In this document: one piece after another, positions 25,505 to 36,549 of the stretch
Layout of the letters: each line of letters begins with the position of its first letter
Numbering within the stretch: position 1 is the first letter of the stretch
Made by a program: the position numbers and the translations under genes
Notes under the pieces: generated by a model
What the model was told of the DNA's origin: nothing
The model's database searches: none
What the model saw: the letters and a program-made list of their open reading frames with translations, nothing else
From: JAJRPT01 sp964465945
GTDB lineage: Bacteria > Bacteroidota > Ignavibacteria > Kapaibacteriales > UBA2268
Assembly: GCA_964465945.1 (NCBI GenBank)
Contig: CAYXMM010000003.1
Coordinates: forward strand, 253,819-317,818
Reading direction: 5' to 3'
Length of the DNA: 64,000 nt

Positions 25505-28500
25505 ATGACTAGTAAAAATAACGATAATATTGAATTGTATCTCGATCCAAATCGATATGCTGAACCTGGAAAAATTGAATTAGGTGATATAATTAAATTC
25601 TCAGGTTACCAGACTTTTGATTTGTCAGATTCATATATCGAAATTAATCCTAAAGATAAAGGGCTAGTTACAAAGAAAAACCTAACTAATCCTATCTTTT
25701 ATTCTAGTTGGATTCAAAATAAGTCCGTTTTAGACATCGGTTCAAATTCCGCTTTCTTTTGCTATCACTCACTTTTTAAAGGCGCTAATAACGCTACTGC
25801 CGTAGAAATAGACCCAATTTATGCAGGAATGATTCGTGCAGCAAAAAACCATATTGGAATTAAAAACTTATCTGTTGCAGAAAAAAACGTAATGGATATT
25901 AGCACTCCTGCCGACTTAGTCCTTGCATTTGCTTTAATCCATTGGATTTACTCTTGCACTTCTGATTATGGTTCGCTCGACTTATCAATACAAAAACTTG
26001 CTTCTTTAACTAACGAACTCCTTGTAATTGAATGGATTGAGCCAGACGACGATGCCATTAAATTCTTCAAACATACAGAATGGAATAAAAGTATAATTAA
26101 GGAAGAATATTCAAAAAAGAATTTTGAAAACGCTCTGAGTAATCATTTTGATTCTTGGGAGTATATTGGAGACATAAAATCAACAAGAAAACTTTATTTC
26201 GCATACAAAAAACCGACCACCAAAAATGAAATAAATGATTCTTATTTAGGATTGCCTCTTCAAGATATTTTCATTTCTCTCAATGAATTAGATGAAAAAT
26301 ACGTAATTCTTAGAAATAAAGAAATACTATTAAATAATTCTGATACTTTTAATGATTTAACTATAGATATTTTATTTGATTCAGGAAACGCTAATATTAT
26401 ATTGCAGTTATTCAACAATTCAAATATTAGCAAAGTTAACGGCTTCAATACAATCCAGTTTGAAATAGGGGAGTATAATAATCAAAAAATCTTTTTGAAT
26501 TTACGAATAATTTTAAATAATGATGAATTTATTAATGAACAGACTAAAAATGTATTTTTAAACAATGTTACAAAAACTAATGGTGTTAGTCATTTAAACC
26601 CAGAATTTGAAACATTATATTTAGTTTACTATACGCTCTATTATTTAGGAGCAATGGATAACACTTATAACGAAGTGATAAGAGAACTTTCGTTGCAAGC
26701 TGGAATAAAAATTTCAAGTAAAAACATTAATAATTTTATCTATTTAAGCTCTCTTTTAAATGAAAAAGGAATAACAAAAATTAATGAAAATAGCAATATA
26801 GCTAATTATTCATTCCCTTATGTTAATCCACTTCAAACCACATTGCAAAGTAGATATTTATGCTGGATAAACGGAGTTTTCTACATTAGCAGAATTTACA
26901 AATACTTAGAAAATGATACTTTAATTATTCAAAAACAAGCAAATAAAGATATTGTAAGTAATGAATTTAATATATTAAATAGTTTAAATTCGAATTATTT
27001 CCCTAAAGTCTTTGATTTCCAAGAACAAAATAATTCCGCATCGTTCAAAATGGAATTTATTGAAGGAAAAAGCTTATCAGAAGTAAAAACGCTTACAAAT
27101 CTCCTTTCAAATCAAGAAATTAAAAACTTTATCATTGATTTATTAAATATTCTTGTTGAACTTAAATCTAAAAACATTATACATCGTGATATTAGTCCAA
27201 GTAATATATTAATAAAAAACAAAAGACCTGTTTTAATTGACTTCGGTTGGGCAGTAAGTAAAGATATTGTCGGAATAGACGCACCCGGCTTAGGTGGTGT
27301 CTATAAACCCAAAGATGGCTCTTTTTCTGATATCTACTCTGTAGGTAAAGTAATAACTTTAATTACTAATGGCTTAGTAGAATATAGCGAAATTGTTGAA
27401 CTAATGACTGATGAAAATTCAATTACTCGAATAAATGATATTAATAAATTAATTAAAAATGTTGAAAATATTAAAGTTGAGAACCCATTAGAAATAGCAA
27501 TAAATCTAATAGAAAAAGGAAAAAAATTAATTGAACAAGACAATATTCCGTTTGCTTATAACATTCTTCTCGAAGCAAAATCATTAGTCCCAAATAAAGA
27601 AGCAGCTGAAATTGGTATTTTCTTTCTAATTGCTTATTGTGAATACTTATTAGGAAATTACGAACAAGCAAGCGAAAATATCACAACAGAAATGATTCTC
27701 AATCCTGAAAATTTAGCTGCTTTTGAATTAGACGATAAAATTAACCAAGAAATTAGCAAACTCGAAAACACTGATATAGAAGTTTTTGACAATGATTTTT
27801 GGGAGTTTGAAGTTTCAATCATTATTCCTGTGTTCAATCGTATTGGAATTACTGAAAATAGCATCATATCAATTTATGAAAACACAAAAATTAAATTTGA
27901 ATTAATCGTTATTGATAACGGCTCTGATAAGGAAACAAAAAAAAGATTAGAATTATTAGCAAACAAATATAATTTTAAACTTATTAGAAACGAAACTAAT
28001 CTGGGATTTGCTTTTGCCAATAATCAAGGCATTAAATCAAGAAATGGGAAAAATGTATTCCTATTAAATAACGACACAATCGTTACTCCTAATTGGCTTG
28101 AATCTTCACTTGATTTAATGACTGAAACGAATTGCGGCATTGTCGGCTCTTGTTTACTATATCCTGATTCTGAAATTATCCAGCACAAAGGAGTAATTAT
28201 CGGAACAGAAGACGGCAAAACTATTGCCCCATATCATTGTAACCAATACTTTAAAATCTCAGAAGCGGAAAACATCTCCCGAAAATTTTCTGCTGTAACA
28301 GGTGCTGCTTTTTTAATCTCTCAGAACTTATTAGATGCCATTGGTGGATTAGACGAAGGGTATATCAACGGCTTAGAAGATATAGATTATTGCTTTAAAG
28401 CAAGTTCGATTGGTGCAGAAATCTGGTATAATGCCAATTCGATTATTTATCACTATGAATCTCTCACTAAAGATAGACACAAATATGATATTCAAAATTG

Positions 28501-31500
28501 GCAGAGGTTAAACCAAAAATGGCTCGGTAAAATAAATTTTGATGAAACTCAAACTGAGACAAATCAAAATGTTAAGTTAATCAATAATAAGAAAGATGAA
28601 CTAAACAATGATATAATTAATTACTCAAATCAATATGTTGAAAATCTAAATAATATAGATATAAAAGAGCAAGTTACAAACCCGTATGATGAAATTGAGT
28701 TTTCATTTATAATCCCTGTTCATAATAATTTACAATACACTAAAAAATGTATAGATAGTATATATAAAACATCTGCATTCTATTCCTTTGAAGTAATAAT
28801 TATTGACAACGCTTCAACTGACGAAACAGCAGGTTACTTACATTCACTTGGCAATTTAGTCAAAGTTATTTCTAATTCTGAAAACAAATCTTACTCTAAA
28901 GCAAATAATCAAGGTGCTGAGCTAGCTAAAGGAAAATATTTAATCTTCCTAAATAATGATGTTGAAATTCAACCTGGAAGTTTAGAAGCAATTAAGTCAG
29001 GATATATTGAAGATGATACTATTGCCATTCAAGGTGCTAAACTTATTTATCCTAATGGATTAATTCAACATGCTGGTATTGTATGGGGAGCAGTTTCAGA
29101 AGATTTAAACTTACATTACCACATTTATCTTGCAGCTAACCCTACGCTTGAATGGGTAAACAAAAAACGTGAGTTTCAAATGCTAACAGGCGCTTTCTTA
29201 ACTATCAAGAAAGATGTTTTTGAGCAAATTAATGGCTTCGATGAAAACTATTTCTTCGGTCATGAAGACTTAGACTTATGTCTGAAAGCAAAGGAAAATA
29301 ACTATAAAGTTGTTTATAACCCAGAAATTGTGGGTATTCACCACGAATCAATAACAAAAAAGTCCGAAGGAATAAATAAATTTGAAAGATTTATCAAAGA
29401 ACCAGATTCTTATGATGCTAAAAATCATAAATATTTCCTTTCAAAATGGGAAAATAAAATACTTTTAGATGCTCATCTTTACTATCTCGAAGATGGAATT
29501 TACGGACTTTCTGGCGAACCTAAAAAATTAGACTTGTTCCAAAGTAAATTAAGAGAACTATTCGAATTACTTAAAAACACAAGCGAAGAACTATATCAAA
29601 GAAAAGCTAAAAAAGTAAGTGAAATATTATTCAACAACCCAAGCTATGACTTCGTTGCCAATGTTAATTTACTTTTAACTACAAGTTACGAACGAATATC
29701 AAAAGCAATTGACTTTGTCGCAAATGGCGAATTTGAAAACGAAAATCGTACTTTCAAAATCCTAATGACAATGTATGGCTGGAACGATAGTGGAGGAGGC
29801 ACAATCTTCCCAAGAGACGTTGCTATTCAACTCGTCAAAGAAGGTTATGAAGTTCTTGTAATTTACGCAGGTGTTAACGATGTTAATTCTGACGAAAAAT
29901 ACTTGATTAAAGAATGGGAAGACCACGGAGTAAAACTTTTCGGTATTTATAACCGCGAAATTAAATTTATAAATCCGTTAAAACCAGAATTTGAAATGAA
30001 CGACCCAGAAGTATCAAGTATTTTTGAAGCTAAATTAAAAGAATTTAATCCAGACATCGTGCATTTCAATAATTTCGTTGGATTATCCTTTAATATTGCC
30101 AGAATTGCGAAAAATCTTGGCTATAAAACCTTATACACACCATTTAATTACCATCTCATCGACCCAAAACTCTATATGATTAACTCTAATTTAGAAAAAT
30201 GGAACGATATAGACTTAATTAAAAATAGTGAAGAACTAAAAGCAAACCCACAACTTAAAGATAACTATCTAAACAGAATTGAAGCAGCGAAGCAAGTCGT
30301 TAATCAATATGTCGATATGACGCTTGCTGTCTCTACACGAGTTAAAAACCTTTTAATAGAATTCGGTTGCCGAGAAGAAAGAATCACAATCATAAATCAA
30401 GTCCCAAAATCTGCTAATGAACTTGATTTCACAAAAGATGCTGAAAATATCCATTCACCAATAAAAATTGGATATATTGGTGGAGTAATGGCACATAAGG
30501 GGGTACATAACCTCGTCCTTGCTACTTCTATGTTGCCAGACGCAAACGCTGAACTCAATATTTACGGATTTGTAGATTCTGCTTACAAAAATTTACTCCA
30601 AAGTTTAGAGTCAAAAGTTCCAATTAACTTAAAAGGTGAATATCAATTCTCGGATTTAAAGAAAATCTCCCAAAATATTGATATTGCTGTTCTCCCGTCA
30701 ATTTGGGAGGACTGCGCTCCTTTTGCAATTCTCGAATCATTAGCAATGGGTTTACCAGTCATAGCCCCAAATATAGGTGGATTTAGCGACTTCATAGAAG
30801 ATAATTTCAATGGCAAAATTTATAAATATAACGATGTCAAAGAACTAGCACTAATTTTAAATGATTTGACTTCTAACCCAAGTAAAATTATAGAATTAAG
30901 AAAAAATGCAAAACTCTCGTTTAAGTTTCAAGACCATATCAACCACTTAAAGCATATATATTCCAGAACTTATGAAAATACACTTTTGCCACTTGAAATT
31001 GAATATTTATTCAAACAAAAATTAAATATTCCTCTTAACAAAAAAGTTGAACCAGAAGTTAAGAATAACATCCCAAACCAAGTAATGAATAGAACTAAAC
31101 AAGATAGTTCTAAAGTTGGTGGATTTTCTAACAACAATGCGATTGGCAAACTTCCTAATCCTCTCCCAAGCCCTTTAAATCTAAACCTTGGTTGCGGAAA
31201 AGATATACAATCAAATTTTGTGAATATAGACTTATTTAGCGACAACCCATCAGTTGTAAATATGGATATACGTCAGCTTGAAATAGCCGATAATTCTGCT
31301 GACTTTATACTTGCATCAGATGTTTTGGAACATTTCTCACATCGTGAAACTCAACCCATTCTTAAAGAATGGAATAGAGTCTTGAAAGAAGATGCAGAAA
31401 TTGAAATACGTTGTCCAAATCTTAAATTACAACTTCAAGCATATATGCGAGGCGACTGGGATGCCGATATTGCTTCATATATGATATTCGGCGGACAAAC

Positions 31501-33502
31501 AAACCCCGGTGACTACCATTGTATCGGTTTTGATAAAAATTCTATTACAAAGCATCTAACCAATGCTGGCTTTGAAATAGTATCATATCAAGAACATGAT
31601 TTCCCTCAAAATCAAGGTTATATTAACTTGAATATGACAATTAAAGCTCGAAAAAAAAGAAGCACAACATTAAAACTTCACCAAGAAAATAAAATAAACA
31701 ATACTTCGACAAACAAAATTGTCAAAGAAAAACAAGAAATAAAACTCGCTAACTATAATCCGCAATTAAATATAGTGTGGGAGGGTTCGCAATTTATTTA
31801 TCATTCTCTTGCCCTAATAAATAGAGAAATATCATTAAGGTTAATCAAGTCAGGTCAAGCTAATTTAACAATTATACCTTATGAGGATAACACTTTCGAC
31901 CCAAACATAGACCCTAAATTTGAATTGCTTAACAAATACCATCTTGATAACAAAGTAGATTCAAAAAACACGGACGACAAACCTTATGTTTGGATTAGAC
32001 ACCAGTGGCCCCCTAAAAATGAAATTCCAGAAGGAGCAAAATGGATTATTATGCAACCATGGGAATACACTGCTTTACGTCAAGATGTGTACGATGTCCT
32101 CAAAAATGCCGACGAAATATGGACACCATCAATTTTCTCTCGTGAAGCTATGATAAATTCAGGGCTTGATTTCGACAAAGTCCAAATTATTCCAAATGGA
32201 ATAGACCCTAATATTTTTAAACCTTTTGGCGAGAAGTTAGAACTTAACTCTATTGCCAAAATAAAATTTCTTTTCGTTGGTGGGACATTGCCAAGAAAAG
32301 GTATAGATATATTGCTCAAAGCTTTCGTGAAAACTTTCACAAAGAATGACCCAGTCACATTAGTAATCAAGGATATTGGAGGAAAATCATTCTATATTGG
32401 GCAAACCGCTCAGGAGCAAATTAACACACTACAACAAAATCCAAATGCTCCTGAGATTATCTATATCGACGATGACTTAACCGAAAACGAAATGGCAGCT
32501 CTTTATCGAAGTTGCGATGTTTTTGTTAGTCCATATCGAGGCGAGGGCTTCTGCTTACCTGCTCTTGAAGCAATGGCTTGTGGGTTACCAGTCATTGTTA
32601 CAGAGAATGGAGCAACCGACGATTTTGTTGATGAGTTTTCTGGCTGGAAAATAAAATCGCACATAGAACCACTTGATACAGGTGATATTGCTTATGTGAA
32701 ACAACCATATTACCTTGAACCCGACGAAGAAGACTTACACAATATATTCTTAAATATCTACCAAAACCCAAGTTATATCAAACATCTTGGGCGAATCGGT
32801 TCATTTAAAGCAAGGAAATTATGGACTTGGGAGAGAGCGACAGACATAATACTAACAAGATTAGATTACCTTTACGGCACTTCAATGTCAAAAGAAAATC
32901 GAAAACAAATGAATACAATAAATGACGACTACTTCAAATTAGGTGAAGCAGAGTATTTAATTAATCAAACAGAATTTGCACAAGCAATAGAATTATTAAA
33001 CGAAATCACAAATGAAAATCTAATTGACTACGCAAACTTAGTCAAAGCCCTAATTGCAATTCAAGAAGGTGAAATTGATTATGGAAAAGAGCTAATTCAA
33101 GAAACTAATAATCACAATTACTACGTCGACATTGCCTATTTAAAAACACTAATTTTAATAAGTGAAAACCACCACATAGAAGCCCTGGAAACTATTAATC
33201 CAATTGTAGAAAATTGGATAGAGAACAAATGGAAAACAAACTTCGCCTTAAGTTTAGATAGTTTAATCCAAATCATCGGCGATTGCATCTACATCTTAGA
33301 TGATTACACATCAGCTGAAAAAATCTACGACTCCTCAATCCAAAATAACTATAACAACTTAAGTGCACATATTGGTAAAGCAAAGAGTATGTTCAACTTA
33401 GACAAAAAAGCAGAAGCAATCGATTATTTAGCAAGCTTAAAAACCGAATTTGACGAAATCGAACTAATCGACGAACTAATCGAAGAAATGCAGAAATTTT
33501 AG
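25505..33502 (+). CDS. Giant multidomain glycan enzyme: methyltransferase-kinase-GT2-GT2-GT4-methyltransferase-GT4-TPR
   Basis: One uninterrupted frame of 2665 residues. Approximate order: 60-240 class I methyltransferase (VLDIGSNSAFFCY); 450-645 protein-kinase-like domain with HRDISPSN (about 560) and LIDFGWA (about 577); 660-740 helical, TPR-like; 765-1010 GT2 (VSIIIPVFNR, FLLNNDTIV); 1065-1330 second GT2 (FSFIIPVHNN, FLNNDVEI); 1417-1840 GT4 (GYIGGVMAHKGV, ILESLAMGLPVIAPN); 1892-2050 second methyltransferase (NLGCGKDI, ASDVLEHFSH); 2088-2460 second GT4 (FVGGTLPRKGIDILL, PALEAMACGLPVIVTE); 2475-2660 TPR. No signal peptide or membrane span, so cytoplasmic. The first two domains repeat the methyltransferase-kinase order of WbdD, which caps and methylates O-antigen chains. 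I infer a single-protein glycan assembly and capping enzyme. Such fusions also occur as loose glycosyltransferase islands, so partners may be elsewhere. Confidence 0.85.
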   Translation: MTSKNNDNIELYLDPNRYAEPGKIELGDIIKFSGYQTFDLSDSYIEINPKDKGLVTKKNLTNPIFYSSWIQNKSVLDIGSNSAFFCYHSLFKGANNATAVEIDPIYAGMIRAAKNHIGIKNLSVAEKNVMDISTPADLVLAFALIHWIYSCTSDYGSLDLSIQKLASLTNELLVIEWIEPDDDAIKFFKHTEWNKSIIKEEYSKKNFENALSNHFDSWEYIGDIKSTRKLYFAYKKPTTKNEINDSYLGLPLQDIFISLNELDEKYVILRNKEILLNNSDTFNDLTIDILFDSGNANIILQLFNNSNISKVNGFNTIQFEIGEYNNQKIFLNLRIILNNDEFINEQTKNVFLNNVTKTNGVSHLNPEFETLYLVYYTLYYLGAMDNTYNEVIRELSLQAGIKISSKNINNFIYLSSLLNEKGITKINENSNIANYSFPYVNPLQTTLQSRYLCWINGVFYISRIYKYLENDTLIIQKQANKDIVSNEFNILNSLNSNYFPKVFDFQEQNNSASFKMEFIEGKSLSEVKTLTNLLSNQEIKNFIIDLLNILVELKSKNIIHRDISPSNILIKNKRPVLIDFGWAVSKDIVGIDAPGLGGVYKPKDGSFSDIYSVGKVITLITNGLVEYSEIVELMTDENSITRINDINKLIKNVENIKVENPLEIAINLIEKGKKLIEQDNIPFAYNILLEAKSLVPNKEAAEIGIFFLIAYCEYLLGNYEQASENITTEMILNPENLAAFELDDKINQEISKLENTDIEVFDNDFWEFEVSIIIPVFNRIGITENSIISIYENTKIKFELIVIDNGSDKETKKRLELLANKYNFKLIRNETNLGFAFANNQGIKSRNGKNVFLLNNDTIVTPNWLESSLDLMTETNCGIVGSCLLYPDSEIIQHKGVIIGTEDGKTIAPYHCNQYFKISEAENISRKFSAVTGAAFLISQNLLDAIGGLDEGYINGLEDIDYCFKASSIGAEIWYNANSIIYHYESLTKDRHKYDIQNWQRLNQKWLGKINFDETQTETNQNVKLINNKKDELNNDIINYSNQYVENLNNIDIKEQVTNPYDEIEFSFIIPVHNNLQYTKKCIDSIYKTSAFYSFEVIIIDNASTDETAGYLHSLGNLVKVISNSENKSYSKANNQGAELAKGKYLIFLNNDVEIQPGSLEAIKSGYIEDDTIAIQGAKLIYPNGLIQHAGIVWGAVSEDLNLHYHIYLAANPTLEWVNKKREFQMLTGAFLTIKKDVFEQINGFDENYFFGHEDLDLCLKAKENNYKVVYNPEIVGIHHESITKKSEGINKFERFIKEPDSYDAKNHKYFLSKWENKILLDAHLYYLEDGIYGLSGEPKKLDLFQSKLRELFELLKNTSEELYQRKAKKVSEILFNNPSYDFVANVNLLLTTSYERISKAIDFVANGEFENENRTFKILMTMYGWNDSGGGTIFPRDVAIQLVKEGYEVLVIYAGVNDVNSDEKYLIKEWEDHGVKLFGIYNREIKFINPLKPEFEMNDPEVSSIFEAKLKEFNPDIVHFNNFVGLSFNIARIAKNLGYKTLYTPFNYHLIDPKLYMINSNLEKWNDIDLIKNSEELKANPQLKDNYLNRIEAAKQVVNQYVDMTLAVSTRVKNLLIEFGCREERITIINQVPKSANELDFTKDAENIHSPIKIGYIGGVMAHKGVHNLVLATSMLPDANAELNIYGFVDSAYKNLLQSLESKVPINLKGEYQFSDLKKISQNIDIAVLPSIWEDCAPFAILESLAMGLPVIAPNIGGFSDFIEDNFNGKIYKYNDVKELALILNDLTSNPSKIIELRKNAKLSFKFQDHINHLKHIYSRTYENTLLPLEIEYLFKQKLNIPLNKKVEPEVKNNIPNQVMNRTKQDSSKVGGFSNNNAIGKLPNPLPSPLNLNLGCGKDIQSNFVNIDLFSDNPSVVNMDIRQLEIADNSADFILASDVLEHFSHRETQPILKEWNRVLKEDAEIEIRCPNLKLQLQAYMRGDWDADIASYMIFGGQTNPGDYHCIGFDKNSITKHLTNAGFEIVSYQEHDFPQNQGYINLNMTIKARKKRSTTLKLHQENKINNTSTNKIVKEKQEIKLANYNPQLNIVWEGSQFIYHSLALINREISLRLIKSGQANLTIIPYEDNTFDPNIDPKFELLNKYHLDNKVDSKNTDDKPYVWIRHQWPPKNEIPEGAKWIIMQPWEYTALRQDVYDVLKNADEIWTPSIFSREAMINSGLDFDKVQIIPNGIDPNIFKPFGEKLELNSIAKIKFLFVGGTLPRKGIDILLKAFVKTFTKNDPVTLVIKDIGGKSFYIGQTAQEQINTLQQNPNAPEIIYIDDDLTENEMAALYRSCDVFVSPYRGEGFCLPALEAMACGLPVIVTENGATDDFVDEFSGWKIKSHIEPLDTGDIAYVKQPYYLEPDEEDLHNIFLNIYQNPSYIKHLGRIGSFKARKLWTWERATDIILTRLDYLYGTSMSKENRKQMNTINDDYFKLGEAEYLINQTEFAQAIELLNEITNENLIDYANLVKALIAIQEGEIDYGKELIQETNNHNYYVDIAYLKTLILISENHHIEALETINPIVENWIENKWKTNFALSLDSLIQIIGDCIYILDDYTSAEKIYDSSIQNNYNNLSAHIGKAKSMFNLDKKAEAIDYLASLKTEFDEIELIDELIEEMQKF

Positions 33503-33605
33503 ATACACAAAAAGTTAATTGGATCTAGTCGAAATGAATTTGACTTTAGTAAAAAGTAAATCGTAATTCTGAGCGACTTGAATTGAGTGTAATTGCTAAA
33601 TCCTC

Positions 33606-34637
33606 TTAATTACCTTCTGTTGAAGTACTAATGCTCTTATCTATTTTAAAGCTTTTCAACCCTTCTTTATAGAAAAAAATCATTCCAACTATGAATTGAG
33701 TTAAAGTTGATGTTGCCCATGAAAGAATTGAATAGGCAAGCGCAATCTCAGGATTTATTCCATAAAGTTTTACCATTGCTTGAGGAACAAAAAGTTGATA
33801 GACTCCTGCTCCATTCGGTGTTGGCGAGATTGTAACGGCAATTCCAGTAACAATCACAAGCATAGTTGCATCTACTAATCCTAAATGCAATTGATTTTGA
33901 AAATCAAAAGCAAAAAATAGTATATACAAAGGAAGAGAATATAAAAACCAAATTAAAAAAGACTCAAAAGATAATTTAAAATACATAGACGGCTCTTTAA
34001 CTATAGCTAATCCTTTTTGAAATCTTTCAACAATACCAATCAATTTATTATATAATTTTTCTGATATTGGCTTTACTGTTACCCTCAACATAAAATTCGA
34101 AAAAGGCGGATAAAAGTTCAAAAGAGCAATTAATACAATTAATACTGTAATAAAAATTAACTGATTTGGATTTATACTATCAGGAAGAATTTTCACTATT
34201 GTATGACTCAGCAAAGCAAATGTAACTCCAAAAATAATTACAAGTGTTACTACATCTAAAACCCTTTCTAAGATAATCGTTGCAAAAGTAGAGGAGTAGG
34301 ACACTTTTTCTTTTTTTGCAATTACATAAGGTCGGACAAATTCCCCACCTCTCGGAATTATTGTATTCACAGCATATCCAATCATAACTGCTGAAAACAA
34401 ATTCCATATAGATTCAACTTTAGCAAAAGGTTTAAGCATTGTTTTCCAACGATACGCCCTCACCCAATGCGAAAATAAAATAATTGGAATTGGGAGTAGA
34501 ACATAGAAATAATTTGCCGAAAGCAAATATTCTTTCAACTTCACAAAATCTATATCTTCAAAAACGTAATAAAACGAACCAATTATAAATACTATAATTA
34601 GTAACCATTTAAGTATTGATTTAATTTTATTTGCCAA
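33606..34637 (-). CDS. YbhN/lysylphosphatidylglycerol synthase TM-region family protein
   Basis: 343 residues with seven or eight hydrophobic segments. Family blocks are HWVRAYRWKTML, the NTIIPRGGEFVRPYVIAKK loop and ILERVLDVVTLVII, then a second half with TPNGAGVYQLF. This is the integral-membrane domain shared by MprF flippases and the archaeal dolichol-sugar protein AglD; stand-alone members are thought to move or bind lipid-linked compounds. The soluble aminoacyl-transfer domain of MprF is absent. It starts directly after the aminopeptidase stop, so the two form an operon. Its position converging on the glycan enzyme invites, but does not prove, a link to lipid-linked glycans. Confidence 0.85.
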   Translation of the reverse strand: MANKIKSILKWLLIIVFIIGSFYYVFEDIDFVKLKEYLLSANYFYVLLPIPIILFSHWVRAYRWKTMLKPFAKVESIWNLFSAVMIGYAVNTIIPRGGEFVRPYVIAKKEKVSYSSTFATIILERVLDVVTLVIIFGVTFALLSHTIVKILPDSINPNQLIFITVLIVLIALLNFYPPFSNFMLRVTVKPISEKLYNKLIGIVERFQKGLAIVKEPSMYFKLSFESFLIWFLYSLPLYILFFAFDFQNQLHLGLVDATMLVIVTGIAVTISPTPNGAGVYQLFVPQAMVKLYGINPEIALAYSILSWATSTLTQFIVGMIFFYKEGLKSFKIDKSISTSTEGN

Positions 34638-36437
34638 TTAAATTGCCTTAGTTTTTTCTTCTAACCACTTCTTTATCTCAATTGATAAAAATGGTGAAAT
34701 TTTTGTAAATACTTCTTTATTATAATCATTCAACCATTTAACTTGTTTCTCTGTTAATAACTCTTTTTCAACTAATTTTAATTCAATATGATACAAAGTT
34801 AAATTGTCGAACCTATAAAACTCATCAAATTCAGAGCTACCTGCTTCTGCAACAGCAACTAAATTCTCAATCCTTATTCCCCATTTACCTGGTCTATATA
34901 ACCCTGGTTCATCAGAACAAATCATTCCAATTTCTAATTGAGTAGAGTTTTCTTCTGTTCTAATATTTTGAGGACCTTCGTGTACATTTAGAAAACACCC
35001 AACCCCATGGCCTGTCCCGTGTTTATAATTCTCGAACCTATCCCAAAGAGCTTTCCTTGCTAAAACATCAAGTTGAGAACCACGAGTTCCACGCGGGAAA
35101 ACTGACATATTCAAATCAATCATACCTTTAAGCACATTTGTATAATCAGTTTTTTCTGCTTTAGTTGGAGTTCCCAGATGAAAAACCCTTGTTATATCAG
35201 TAGTTCCATCTAAATATTGACCACCAGAATCAAGCAAAAATAATGCTGAATCATCAATTTTTTTATTTGTTTCCTCACTTGCTCCATAATGAATTATTGC
35301 TCCATTTGAAGCAAATCCTGCAATAGTATTAAAACTTTCACCAAAAAACATATCTTGTTCCGCTCTATAAGAACGCAATTTCGACATAACTTTTAGTTCA
35401 TCAAGTTCCTCACCTTTTGCAAATGCATTTTCAAACCAATACTGAAAATTAGCGATAGCCACACCATCTCGAGTCATTGCATTTTTAATATTAGCTATTT
35501 CAATAGGGTTTTTTTGAGATTTAAACTTTGTTGGGACACTTAACCCAAAAATTAACTTATTGCTATTCTTGTCAATATTTTCGTAAATTTTAAAATTAGT
35601 TCTCTGCTTGTCGTAAAATATCTTTGATTTCACTATTGCTGAAACATCTTTTATAAAATCATCATAATTCTTAAATTCAAGTCCAATAGATGATAAATTA
35701 TCTTTAACTTGACTTGGAACTTTCTCAGGATAAATATATAATACAACTTTATTTAAAGTAATTATTGAATAAGCAAGACAAACGGGATTAAATTTAACAT
35801 CATTTCCTCTAATATTAAACGTCCAACAAATATCATCAAGAGCAGATAAAATAATAGTATCGGCATTATTATTTTTTAATTCTATTCTAATACGCTCAAT
35901 TTTTGATGAAGCACTTTCTCCTGAAAACTTAGTTAGTTGTTCAAAAATAGTATTCTTAGGTAATCCAGGTCTATCTTTCCATACTTCCTTAATTAAATCA
36001 AAATGAGAATTTATTTTAATCTCATAGTCAAATAATTTGCCTTTCAAAGATTCTGCTAAGCTTGTCTGAAACACACTCCCGTCAAATCCAACAGTGTTAC
36101 CTTTAGAAAGGTTTTGACATAACCAATCTGGAAAATCAAGCACACCAGCATTACCAAGTCGATGAAGCTCAACTTCAGAGCCACTTAACTGGCTTTCAGC
36201 TTGTAAAAAGTAACGACCATCAGTCCATAATCCTGATTTTGACATAGTTACAACAAAAGTTCCTGCTGACCCATTAAACCCAGACATATACACTCTTGAC
36301 GACCAATGTTCTGGCACATATTCACTGATATGTGGGTCAGTGGAAGGAATAACATAAGCATCGAGATCCCTGGCTTTCATTTCCGCACGTAATTTCGCAA
36401 TTTTTCCGTTCGTATCCATAATATTTTCTAAATTCAT
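34638..36437 (-). CDS. M24-family Xaa-Pro aminopeptidase (aminopeptidase P)
   Basis: 599 residues, cytosolic. Two N-terminal creatinase-like domains (about 10-300) precede a pita-bread peptidase: metal ligands in LLDSGGQYLDGTTDITRV (Asp pair), HGTGHGVGCFLNVHEGP (His), CSDEPGLY and GIRIENLVAV (Glu pair). PSTDPHISEYVPEHW near the start is typical of the long three-domain form that cleaves N-terminal residues before proline. ATG 36437 (MNLENI) and ATG 36419 (MDTNGK) are both possible; the second fits homologues better. The region across these starts is part of a direct repeat with a copy at 37503-37556. Confidence 0.95.
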   Translation of the reverse strand: MNLENIMDTNGKIAKLRAEMKARDLDAYVIPSTDPHISEYVPEHWSSRVYMSGFNGSAGTFVVTMSKSGLWTDGRYFLQAESQLSGSEVELHRLGNAGVLDFPDWLCQNLSKGNTVGFDGSVFQTSLAESLKGKLFDYEIKINSHFDLIKEVWKDRPGLPKNTIFEQLTKFSGESASSKIERIRIELKNNNADTIILSALDDICWTFNIRGNDVKFNPVCLAYSIITLNKVVLYIYPEKVPSQVKDNLSSIGLEFKNYDDFIKDVSAIVKSKIFYDKQRTNFKIYENIDKNSNKLIFGLSVPTKFKSQKNPIEIANIKNAMTRDGVAIANFQYWFENAFAKGEELDELKVMSKLRSYRAEQDMFFGESFNTIAGFASNGAIIHYGASEETNKKIDDSALFLLDSGGQYLDGTTDITRVFHLGTPTKAEKTDYTNVLKGMIDLNMSVFPRGTRGSQLDVLARKALWDRFENYKHGTGHGVGCFLNVHEGPQNIRTEENSTQLEIGMICSDEPGLYRPGKWGIRIENLVAVAEAGSSEFDEFYRFDNLTLYHIELKLVEKELLTEKQVKWLNDYNKEVFTKISPFLSIEIKKWLEEKTKAI

Positions 36438-36470
36438 TCAAAATAGTTAGCAAAATAAGAATATTTTTTA
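36417..36470. repeat. Direct repeat, copy 1, at the aminopeptidase 5' end
   Basis: About 50 nt starting CATAATATTTTCTAAATTC and including GCAAAATAAGAAT recur at 37503-37556 with about four differences. Copy 1 spans the aminopeptidase start codons and the promoter-proximal region. The two copies flank DNA methyltransferase 1, which suggests it entered next to a duplicated target. Confidence 0.8.
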
Positions 36471-36549
36471 AATTAAATAAATTTAACGAGAAAATTATAA
36501 ATTAGTTTTGTTGGTTTAATAGAATAATTACAATTTAATGAAATTGATT

